DNA of 6,651 nucleotides, taken from Gammaproteobacteria bacterium. Its GTDB lineage: Bacteria > Pseudomonadota > Gammaproteobacteria > Chromatiales > Chromatiaceae. Each line of letters opens with the position of its first letter. Within the stretch, counting starts at the first letter, position 1. Location of the stretch: assembly GCA_024644505.1 (NCBI GenBank), contig JAHEHQ010000148.1, positions 1 to 6,651 on the forward strand, in the 5' to 3' direction. Both the position numbers and the translations under genes were made by a program. This document shows positions 1 through 5,785 of the stretch, one piece after another. The notes below the pieces were generated by a model. The model made no database searches. It was not told where the DNA came from and saw only the letters and a list, made by a program, of their open reading frames with translations.

Positions 1-836
1 CTAAGCAGCCATTCTTCCCAGGTGTAGAGCAAGGGCATGGTAATCGCGGTTCGAAGCTGTCGGGAGAATATCTCGTAGGAATCCACAGTGGTCACACCAC
101 CCAGCGTCTCCAGATGCTCTCTGTTGCGCGGGTCGGTCGAACGGCAGATGATCTGCACCGAGGGGTTGAGTGACCGGGCCATCACCGCGATCTTCAGATT
201 GGTATCTTCATGAGAGGTAAGCGCCACCAGGGCCCGACAATTGCTGCGGGTTACCCCCGCCGCCAGCAGGTGCTTCGGTACGCTGGAATCGGCGCACAGT
301 CCGGCCATCTTCACCCGGTAATCCCTCAGGTTCAAAGCCTTTATGCGTTCCGTATCGCTGTCGATGACCACGGCTGCACAGAGATTTTCGCTCAATCCCC
401 TGGCCAGCAGGCTGCCGGTATCGCCAAAACCGCAGATGATGGAGAAGGGTTCGGATATGCTGCGGACGCGCCTTGAGAAACGCCTTTCGCGAATCGCGGT
501 CAGCAGCTCCGGATGCTGAGCCAGCTTGATCATGGACCCCACGGCGTAGAGCCATGCGATCACCCCGACGTACAGGCAGATGGTGGCCCAGAGTCTTTGT
601 GCCTCGCTGAAAGGCACCGGTATCTCGCCGAATCCCGTCGTCGTGGCCGTGTAGGTAAAGAAATAGAAGGCGTGAAACAGATTCATCTTGCCGGAGCCGT
701 TCTCGGTCTCCAGGCCGGGCATGAGCGCCATACCGGTAATGCCGACGGCATAGGTGGCCAGCAGCACCAGTACCGGGGCGCGCATGTAGCGCAGTACGAT
801 GGAAGATACGCGGTCGAGATCGGAAATGGCGGCCAC
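1..836 (-). CDS. Two-helix potassium channel with RCK (TrkA-N) NAD-binding domain, C-terminus cut by window edge
   Basis: This is an inner-membrane K+ channel subunit gated by a cytoplasmic nucleotide-binding domain. I translated the minus strand by hand; 278 residues are visible and the frame is still open at base 1. An outer helix spans about residues 20-39. A pore loop carries the filter TTTGFGE (residues 65-71, GFG at 68-70), and an inner helix spans about 83-104. A linker leads to a Rossmann fold whose GFGDTG motif lies at 136-141, with the strand-2 acidic end VVID and later CADSS and ALTSHED segments, all typical of TrkA-N. I chose the GTG at 836-834: it lies 8 bases after the stop of the upstream gene, with a weak AGG overlapping that stop, and no ATG occurs before 785. 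The ATG at 785-783 would trim the N-terminus to just before helix 1. The overall plan resembles MthK-type channels. Family is secure; exact ion selectivity and start are inferred. Confidence 0.88.
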   Translation of the reverse strand, partial: MAAISDLDRVSSIVLRYMRAPVLVLLATYAVGITGMALMPGLETENGSGKMNLFHAFYFFTYTATTTGFGEIPVPFSEAQRLWATICLYVGVIAWLYAVGSMIKLAQHPELLTAIRERRFSRRVRSISEPFSIICGFGDTGSLLARGLSENLCAAVVIDSDTERIKALNLRDYRVKMAGLCADSSVPKHLLAAGVTRSNCRALVALTSHEDTNLKIAVMARSLNPSVQIICRSTDPRNREHLETLGGVTTVDSYEIFSRQLRTAITMPLLYTWEEWLL

Positions 837-844
837 GGCGATGC

Positions 845-1228
845 CTAACGCCTGGACATGAGGGTATCGGTTACGAGCATCAATACCGAAACGATGTTGG
901 CAACCAGGGCGCCGCCGGACAGGGAGATGATCGTCACCATGCGATCCTGGCTCGGCGAAACGTCCATTCCCCCTTCCCCGATCGCCCAATAGGTGATGGC
1001 GATCATCAACAGCAGGTTGGTGACCAGACTCGTGGACAAGGTGATGGCCCCGATCTGGGTTCTGTCACCGATCTTCAGGCCGGTGGTGAAAAGACTCGCA
1101 AGCAGCGCCGCAAACAGCATCCAGAGACTGTGGTGACCGGACTCGGAAAGTTCTCCCATGACGAATCCCACATTCAATGAAAGGGCTAGGACAATAAAAA
1201 AACCGAAAATCACCTTTTCAAGATTCAT
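845..1228 (-). CDS. Small four-helix membrane protein paired with the K+ channel (DUF6394-like)
   Basis: The predicted 127-residue protein begins MNLEKVIFGFF and is almost entirely hydrophobic. Four membrane segments can be drawn: about residues 5-25, 35-55, 63-85 and 98-122. A short basic tail ends in SRR. I see no enzymatic motif. From memory it resembles the small proteins annotated as DUF6394, which I recall next to potassium channel genes in other proteobacteria; this needs a database check. An earlier in-frame ATG at 1249 would add seven residues (MRYSTVV). I prefer 1228 because the helix starts directly after it. The only GAGG-like site overlaps the earlier ATG and lies about 14 bases upstream of 1228, so the start is not settled. 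The stop is 8 bases before the channel gene on the same strand, which suggests co-translation and a role as a channel partner (inference). Function is otherwise unknown. Confidence 0.8.
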   Translation of the reverse strand: MNLEKVIFGFFIVLALSLNVGFVMGELSESGHHSLWMLFAALLASLFTTGLKIGDRTQIGAITLSTSLVTNLLLMIAITYWAIGEGGMDVSPSQDRMVTIISLSGGALVANIVSVLMLVTDTLMSRR

Positions 1229-1370
1229 AACGACCGTCGAATACCTCATGATTCAGGGAACAGGTGGAAAGACATCCGGGCGCACGGCTGTTCAGGACAT
1301 CCCAGCGCTGCGGCAGATTGTGCCTTGCTGGACTCAAGCATAGGAAATACAAGGGGATATTGCTAGGAAA

Positions 1371-1411
1371 CCTCTGATTAATATCGATGCCGGCCATGAA
1401 TTGTTCAGAGG
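1371..1411. repeat. 7-bp inverted repeat in the spacer after sdaA, possible insertion-sequence scar
   Basis: CCTCTGA at 1371-1377 is matched by TCAGAGG at 1405-1411, with 27 bases between. The left arm is preceded by CTAG (1363-1366) and reads CTAG then GAAACCTCTGATTAA. That looks like the outer end of an IS5-type element next to its 4-base target site, but this is an impression from memory. No transposase fragment is visible in the 174-base spacer (1250-1423). Read on the minus strand the arms could also form a long-loop hairpin after sdaA, followed by only three T, which makes a poor terminator. Confidence 0.35.
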
Positions 1412-1423
1412 CCCCCTGGCGCA

Positions 1424-2800
1424 TCAGCAATCCACGATGTTGACCGCCAGACCACCCCTTGCGGTCTCCTTGTACTTGGTTTTCATGTCGTGACCGGTTT
1501 CGCGCATGGTGCGAATCACCTTGTCCAGGGATATGTAATGACTGCCGTCCCCGAACATGGCCATTCTGGAGGCGTTGATCGCTTTTACCGCGCCCATGGC
1601 ATTGCGTTCTATGCAGGGCACCTGAACCAGCCCGCCGACGGGGTCGCAGGTCAATCCCAGATTGTGCTCCATCCCGATCTCTGCGGCATTCTCAACCTGA
1701 GAGGGTGTGCCCCCTAGCGCTTCCGTCAGGCCTCCCGCTGCCATGGAACAGGCGGCCCCCACTTCCCCCTGGCAGCCGACCTCTGCTCCGGAGATGGATG
1801 CGTTGGTCTTGTAGAGGATGCCGATGGCGCCCGCGGCCAGCAGAAAACGGATGATGCCATCCTCATCGGCGCCTTTGCAGAAATTCCAGTAATAGTGAAG
1901 CACCGCCGGAATAACCCCTGCGGCGCCGTTGGTGGGCGCCGTAACCACCCGTCCTCCCGCTGCATTTTCCTCGTTGACCGCCAAGGCATAGAGATTGGTC
2001 CAGTCCATTGCAGCCATCGCCATCCCGGCTTCATTTTGTTCGGCGCGGAGTTTCCGGTACATGCCCGCTGCCCTGCGCTTGACTTTCATGCCGCCGGGAA
2101 GAATGCCTTCCCGATGACAGCCGCGCTCCACGCAGGCCTGCATCACCTGCCAGATCCCTTTAAGTTCCTCGTGTATTTCCTGCTCACCTCGCCATGCCTT
2201 TTCATTTTCCAACATGAGCGTGCTGATGCAGAGTCCTTCGGTATCGCAAAGCGAGAGCAGTTCCTTCGCGCTGGTGAAGGCGTGGGGTACCACCGTCGGG
2301 TCTTCAATAACCCGGTCGGCTCCGGCCGCGGTTTCGTCGACAATGAAGCCGCCGCCGACAGAATAATAGATCTTCTCGAGAAGAGACTTGCCTGAAGGGT
2401 CAAATGCGGTAAAACGCATTCCATTGGGATGATAGGGGAGGTTCTGGCGTTTGTGCATGACCAGATGCGGCTTCTCGTGAAATACCATGGCACGGATGCC
2501 CAGCAGATTCAGTGTTCCGCTGTCGCGGATCTGTTTGAGCCGCGATTCCACGGCGTCCACATCCACCGTTTGGGGCTCATCCCCCTCCAGACCCAGCATA
2601 ATGGCCTTGTCGCTGCCATGTCCCTTCCCGGTCGCTCCCAATGATCCGAACAGTTCTGACTTGATCCAGGCTGTCTCCTCCAGAAGGCCCAGACCCTGAA
2701 GCTTTTTTGCGAACGCGCGCGCCGCCCGCATGGGGCCGACGGTATGGGAACTGGACGGTCCGATGCCGATTTTGAACAACTCGAAAATACTGATTGACAA
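1424..2800 (-). CDS. sdaA: L-serine dehydratase (L-serine ammonia-lyase), iron-sulfur type
   Basis: This cytoplasmic enzyme deaminates L-serine to pyruvate and ammonia using a [4Fe-4S] cluster instead of pyridoxal phosphate. The 458-residue protein is full length for the single-chain (alpha and beta fused) bacterial form. The N-terminal beta domain opens with the signature GIGPSSSHTVGPM (residues 12-24). The alpha domain carries PTNGAAGVIPA and the cluster cysteines C343, C385 and C396, in the family spacing C-x41-C-x10-C. The last residue is C458. In the Legionella enzyme the terminal cysteine is known to fold back into the active site as the fourth cluster ligand, and the same arrangement is likely here. 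The start is TTG (2800-2798), supported by GAGGA eight bases upstream and by the conserved N-terminus. The gene stands alone, divergent from the antiporter gene. Product is very secure; E. coli paralogue naming (sdaA or sdaB) is by convention. Confidence 0.97.
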   Translation of the reverse strand: MSISIFELFKIGIGPSSSHTVGPMRAARAFAKKLQGLGLLEETAWIKSELFGSLGATGKGHGSDKAIMLGLEGDEPQTVDVDAVESRLKQIRDSGTLNLLGIRAMVFHEKPHLVMHKRQNLPYHPNGMRFTAFDPSGKSLLEKIYYSVGGGFIVDETAAGADRVIEDPTVVPHAFTSAKELLSLCDTEGLCISTLMLENEKAWRGEQEIHEELKGIWQVMQACVERGCHREGILPGGMKVKRRAAGMYRKLRAEQNEAGMAMAAMDWTNLYALAVNEENAAGGRVVTAPTNGAAGVIPAVLHYYWNFCKGADEDGIIRFLLAAGAIGILYKTNASISGAEVGCQGEVGAACSMAAGGLTEALGGTPSQVENAAEIGMEHNLGLTCDPVGGLVQVPCIERNAMGAVKAINASRMAMFGDGSHYISLDKVIRTMRETGHDMKTKYKETARGGLAVNIVDC

Positions 2801-2808
2801 GATTTAAA

Positions 2809-2813
2809 TCCTC
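2809..2813 (-). promoter_or_regulatory. Ribosome binding site that fixes the TTG start of sdaA
   Basis: On the minus strand GAGGA lies 8 bases before the TTG at 2800-2798. This is the strongest Shine-Dalgarno match on the left half of the window, and no ATG or GTG in frame would give the conserved family N-terminus. Confidence 0.75.
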
Positions 2814-2879
2814 GAAATCCCACACACTCGAATAAATCAATCGCCCCACCGTTGGATTCAAGACAGGCCGAATCTGCTG

Positions 2880-2921
2880 CAGATACCCAAATAATAGTCG
2901 GGGATCAACCTTTTTCATCAA
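2880..2921 (-). promoter_or_regulatory. Candidate sigma-70 promoter(s) for sdaA
   Basis: Two overlapping weak candidates are seen on the minus strand. TTGATC (2908-2903) and TATCTG (2885-2880) are separated by 17 bases. TTGATG (2921-2916) and TATTAT (2896-2891) are separated by 19 bases. Either would give a leader of roughly 70-85 bases before the TTG start. Matches to consensus are partial, so this is a suggestion only. Confidence 0.28.
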
Positions 2922-3019
2922 TTTACCAAAGGGGCTAGTGGCAGCTCCTGCAGCAGGGACCCCGTTCAGCCTGTGACCAGACTCGAATCTTCCAGTGGAA
3001 CATTAGGGTTTTCTTCAAT

Positions 3020-3045
3020 AGTATGGTGGTTATCCATCCCATACT
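3020..3045. promoter_or_regulatory. Bulged 10-bp hairpin or operator-like inverted repeat in the divergent spacer
   Basis: AGTATGG (3020-3026) pairs with CCATACT (3039-3045) and TGG (3027-3029) pairs with CCA (3034-3036). A TTAT loop closes the hairpin and two unpaired bases (3037-3038) form a bulge. No T-run follows on either strand, so it is not a terminator. It could be a protein binding site or part of a leader RNA; this is inference from symmetry alone. Confidence 0.3.
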
Positions 3046-3186
3046 CCGGGCGGTGGGTGATCCGACCGGAAATCCCTGCTGTGTATCCGGTGTGGTTGGT
3101 ACAGGATGGCAGAAAATAAATGAAAAATTAAGGTAACCGTTCATCTTACCCACCATGTCGGTACATTCGAGCCCCATCGATCCGTT

Positions 3187-4578
3187 ATGCACAGCGACCC
3201 GATAGCGCCCGTAATATTCGGTGTCACCCTGATCCTGGTCGCAGCCCTGATCGGCCGCTACACTGCCCGCCATCTCAACCAGCCCTCCGTGCTCGGTGAA
3301 CTGCTGATGGGGGTCGTTCTCGGCAATGTCCTCTATCTGTTTCATTACGATCTCATGGTGGTGTTGCGGGAAGGTACCGCGGTTATGGATATCGCGCGCC
3401 ACGCCCTCGCCGGCGAGAGTCTCGATAAGGCGGCTACGCTGGTGCTGGGTGACTACTACGGCCCTACTTTCCTGGAGGTGGTAAAGGGAACCCGGGGAGG
3501 GGATTATCTGCAGGTTGCCCAGGCGGTTGATATCTTTTCCCGGTACGGGGTGATTTTCCTGCTGTTTCACGTGGGATTGGATACCTGTGTGGAAGAGTTG
3601 CGTGAAGTCGGGTCCAGTTCCCTCAAGGTTGCGGTAATCGGTGTGCTCGCGCCTTTTATCCTGGGTTTTCTGTTGGCCTGGGTGTTGATGCCCGGAGTAG
3701 GGCATGCGGAACACATGTTTCTGGGTGCCGCCCTGTGTGCCACAAGCATCGGCATCACGGCCCGGGTGCTCGATGACCTCGACCAGTCGGCTTCCAAAGA
3801 GGCCCATATCATACTGGGTGCCGCCGTGATAGACGATATACTGGGCCTGGTGATACTTGCCATCGCCACCGGTGTCGTGGTTACCGGCAGTGTGGAACTC
3901 TCACAGGTTACGGGCATCATCACCCTGTCGGCGTTTTTCATATTCAGCCTGATTCTGATGGGACCCGCCATTATCAAGCTGTTGATTCGCCTGCTGCGTA
4001 ATCTCAACGTGATGGAGGCCAAACTTTTTATCTCCTTCGTATTCGTCATGACCGTTGCCTGGCTTGCCAACACCGTGGGGCTGGCGACCATCGTGGGCGC
4101 GTTTGCCGCCGGACTTTTGCTGCAGGACAGCCATTTCAATGCCTGGGGCGATCACCGGCATCACAAATACTCGATAAAGGAGTTGTTCGCCCCGCTGGAG
4201 GCGATCCTGGTGCCGGTTTTCTTCGTGCTCATGGGTATACAGGTTAAACTGGAGACCTTCATGGACTGGCAGGTGATCACACTGGCCTTTGGTCTCATCG
4301 CTGTCGGTATCGGCGGCAAGATAGTCTCCGGTTTGGGTGCAGACAAACTTCACAACAGATTCGCTATCGGTGTTGGTATGATGCCCCGGGGCGAAGTGGG
4401 GTTGGTTTTTGCCTCCATTGGCAAGAGCCTCGGGGTGATGGACAGCGCCATGTTTTCCGCCGTGGTGCTCATGATCGTTGTCACGACACTCTCGACTCCC
4501 CCCATACTGATCAAGATCATGGGCCGGGGAGATCCGAAGGTCCTGACCGGGCCTCCCCGCCGTCGCCCATATGTTTAG
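3187..4578 (+). CDS. Cation/proton antiporter of the CPA2 family (Na+ or K+/H+ exchange)
   Basis: This 463-residue inner-membrane protein exchanges a monovalent cation for protons. The fold is read from a continuous series of about a dozen hydrophobic helices. Family motifs appear in order: LNQPSVLGELLMGVVLG (30-46), YGVIFLLFHVGLD (120-132), ATSIGITARVL (185-195), AAVIDDILGLV with D216-D217, and MPRGEVGLVF with R401 and E403. The Asp pair is the transport site of NapA/NhaA-like electrogenic antiporters, whereas KefB/KefC have Gln-Asp there, so Na+(or K+)/H+ exchange is more likely than a glutathione-gated Kef system. There is no C-terminal RCK domain; the protein ends after the last helix in a basic tail. 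A polar stretch of about 60 residues (53-113) sits between helices 2 and 3, where close relatives usually have a short loop. The ATG at 3187 is the first usable start but has no clear ribosome binding site. The next gene follows 52 bases later. Confidence 0.93.
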   Translation: MHSDPIAPVIFGVTLILVAALIGRYTARHLNQPSVLGELLMGVVLGNVLYLFHYDLMVVLREGTAVMDIARHALAGESLDKAATLVLGDYYGPTFLEVVKGTRGGDYLQVAQAVDIFSRYGVIFLLFHVGLDTCVEELREVGSSSLKVAVIGVLAPFILGFLLAWVLMPGVGHAEHMFLGAALCATSIGITARVLDDLDQSASKEAHIILGAAVIDDILGLVILAIATGVVVTGSVELSQVTGIITLSAFFIFSLILMGPAIIKLLIRLLRNLNVMEAKLFISFVFVMTVAWLANTVGLATIVGAFAAGLLLQDSHFNAWGDHRHHKYSIKELFAPLEAILVPVFFVLMGIQVKLETFMDWQVITLAFGLIAVGIGGKIVSGLGADKLHNRFAIGVGMMPRGEVGLVFASIGKSLGVMDSAMFSAVVLMIVVTTLSTPPILIKIMGRGDPKVLTGPPRRRPYV

Positions 4579-4630
4579 TGGATTTCGTTTTTCCTCACCT
4601 TCCCGATAGCAGCCCACCCGGTTAAAGCTG

Positions 4631-5503
4631 ATGCGCCCAACCTTTCTGGACTGGCTGTTCCTGTTCTGCCTTATATTTCTCTGGGGTACCTCTTTCATGG
4701 TGACCGCCATTGCCGTGGAATCCGTGAGTCCCATGGGTGTGGTCGCCCTGCGGGTGCTGTTGGGGGCCTTGGTGCTGATTCCGGTTGTCGTTTTGCGGGG
4801 GCTGCGATTCCCGCGAAATGCCGGTGCCTGGGGAGGTTTCTTTCTGATGGCGGTTGTGGGCAATCTGGCGCCCTTCTATCTGATTGCCTGGGGACAGCAG
4901 AAGATCGACTCCGGCATAGCCGGCGTGCTGATGGCCGTTATGCCCCTGGTCACCATGGTGCTGGCGCACTTTTTCGTTCCGGGTGAACGGCTGAATCTGT
5001 TCAAGTTATCGGGTTTTGTACTGGGGATTACGGGCGTCACAATGCTGCTGGGGCCGACCATGGATGCTGGGGGAGGCGAGGTGTTGAGAGGCCTGGCAGT
5101 GCTCGGCGCGGCGGTCTGTTATGCGGTCAATACCATACTTGCGAGGAGGCTGCCCCATTTCAATCCCCTGGTTGCCGGCGCAGGCGTGTTGGTGGCGGCG
5201 AGCCTGATCATCGTCCCTGTGTGGGTGATACAGGAGCTGGCAGTACAGGAGATCTCCTTTTCCCGAAGTTCGATACTGGCACTGGTGTGGCTTGGCGTCG
5301 CCCCTACGGGACTGGCCACCATTGTGTACTTTGCCGTGATCGGCCGCGCCGGCCCCAGCTTTCTGTCCAATATCAATTATCTTATCCCGGTGGTGGCCTT
5401 CTTTACCGGTGTCTGGGTTTTATCGGAACCGGCGACCGTCACCAGTCTGTTTTCCCTTGCGATAATACTGACGGGGATTGCGTTGACCCGTTATCGTGCC
5501 TGA
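4631..5503 (+). CDS. EamA-family (drug/metabolite transporter superfamily) permease
   Basis: The 290-residue protein is a full-length DMT exporter in the inner membrane. Ten hydrophobic helices arrange as two homologous EamA halves, about residues 8-138 and 150-288. Typical features are the opening WLFLFCLIFLWGTSF in helix 1, ALRVLLGALVLIP in helix 2, FYLIAWGQQKIDSGIAGVLM in helices 3-4, and in the second half AVNTILARR, PTGLATIVYF and INYLIPVVAFFTGVW. Family members export amino acids, nucleosides, metabolites or drugs, but the substrate cannot be read from sequence. The start at 4631 places helix 1 directly at the N-terminus; no strong Shine-Dalgarno site precedes it. It lies 52 bases after the antiporter gene on the same strand, so read-through co-transcription is possible, though no promoter or terminator settles this. 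A 282-base spacer separates it from ndk. Confidence 0.92.
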   Translation: MRPTFLDWLFLFCLIFLWGTSFMVTAIAVESVSPMGVVALRVLLGALVLIPVVVLRGLRFPRNAGAWGGFFLMAVVGNLAPFYLIAWGQQKIDSGIAGVLMAVMPLVTMVLAHFFVPGERLNLFKLSGFVLGITGVTMLLGPTMDAGGGEVLRGLAVLGAAVCYAVNTILARRLPHFNPLVAGAGVLVAASLIIVPVWVIQELAVQEISFSRSSILALVWLGVAPTGLATIVYFAVIGRAGPSFLSNINYLIPVVAFFTGVWVLSEPATVTSLFSLAIILTGIALTRYRA

Positions 5504-5578
5504 AAGGCCTTCCCCGTAAACCCGGCGGACACGGATTTGGTTCGTGCCCCCCCCTGGCCCTGCTCGTCCGGAAAGGCA

Positions 5579-5608
5579 TTGCTTGAAGATGTCGACGCAA
5601 GGTAAAAT
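5579..5608 (+). promoter_or_regulatory. Candidate sigma-70 promoter for ndk
   Basis: TTGCTT (5579-5584) and TAAAAT (5603-5608) are separated by 18 bases. The -10 box matches TATAAT at five of six positions and the -35 box at three. Transcription would begin near 5615, leaving a leader of about 170 bases before ndk that contains the repeats described at 5660-5701 and 5731-5770. Confidence 0.35.
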
Positions 5609-5659
5609 CCACCGCTGTCGTGTAAGTGTAAGAAAAAATTATGCTTTCGGGCGGTAAAC

Positions 5660-5701
5660 GGGATCAGTCGCCAGAGGATCTTTGATCCCCCGCGGGTGAT
5701 C
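5660..5701. promoter_or_regulatory. GATC-rich inverted repeats upstream of ndk
   Basis: Two overlapping symmetric elements are visible. GGGATCA (5660-5666) and TGATCCC (5683-5689) form a perfect 7-bp inverted repeat around a 16-base loop. From 5684 to 5701 an 18-base near-palindrome reads GATC, C, CCCGCGGG, T, GATC, with a single mismatched pair. Four GATC sites fall within about 40 bases. This may be a protein operator, an RNA fold in the ndk leader, or a Dam-methylation-sensitive site; the sequence alone does not decide. Confidence 0.4.
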
Positions 5702-5730
5702 CTGTCCCCATAGTCTCTGTGCCCCGAGCC

Positions 5731-5770
5731 TGCAGCAATCGGGCTGCAAGATTTTGTATTTTTTTGGTTT
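5731..5770 (+). terminator. Hairpin followed by T-rich tract before ndk, terminator or attenuator candidate
   Basis: TGCAGC (5731-5736) pairs with GCTGCA (5743-5748) around a 6-base loop. A tract of mostly T (5752-5770) follows after AAGA. The stem is short and the T-run starts four bases after it, so it is a weak intrinsic terminator at best. It ends only five bases before the ndk ribosome binding site. It could end read-through from the EamA gene or act within the ndk leader. Confidence 0.35.
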
Positions 5771-5774
5771 TTCT

Positions 5775-5778
5775 GGAG
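5775..5778 (+). promoter_or_regulatory. Ribosome binding site of ndk
   Basis: GGAG lies 7 bases before the ATG at 5786 in an A/T-rich context, a near-ideal spacing that confirms the ndk start. Confidence 0.8.
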
Positions 5779-5785
5779 ATTTCTA

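Larger units (their letters stand above)
2801..3186. other. 386-base divergent spacer between sdaA and the antiporter gene
   Basis: I see no convincing gene here on either strand. Open frames crossing it on the minus strand run on as shadows of the neighbours. It must hold the promoters of both divergent genes. It contains the sdaA promoter candidates, a GATTC/GAATC inverted repeat (2855-2859 and 2870-2874), a bulged hairpin at 3020-3045, and an A/T-rich patch at 3111-3132 upstream of the antiporter. No well-spaced -35/-10 pair for the antiporter stands out. I recognise no riboswitch. Confidence 0.6.

Noticed and set aside
208..555. 115-residue open frame on the minus strand
   Set aside because: It lies in another frame of the potassium channel gene, whose own frame carries the pore and Rossmann motifs.
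1158..1343. 61-residue plus-strand frame in the spacer after sdaA
   Set aside because: It is antisense to the small membrane gene at its start, has no ribosome binding site, and carries no domain.
1371..1411. Rho-independent terminator of sdaA
   Set aside because: The 27-base loop and only three T after the stem make it a poor intrinsic terminator; it is listed as a repeat instead.
2577..2921. 114-residue minus-strand frame beginning MMKKVDPRLLFG upstream of sdaA
   Set aside because: It starts in the spacer, but most of it overlaps sdaA out of frame, it shows no recognisable domain, and it has no convincing ribosome binding site. A short leader peptide cannot be excluded but is not supported.
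2935..3807. 290-residue open frame on the minus strand across the divergent spacer and the antiporter 5' half
   Set aside because: Its composition, rich in His, Gln and Gly, is what the reverse strand of a hydrophobic membrane gene gives. It shows no domain, and the plus-strand antiporter motifs are unambiguous.
3901..4863. 320-residue open frame on the minus strand opposite the antiporter and EamA genes
   Set aside because: Same antisense artefact: low-complexity polar sequence spanning two clear plus-strand membrane genes and their spacer.
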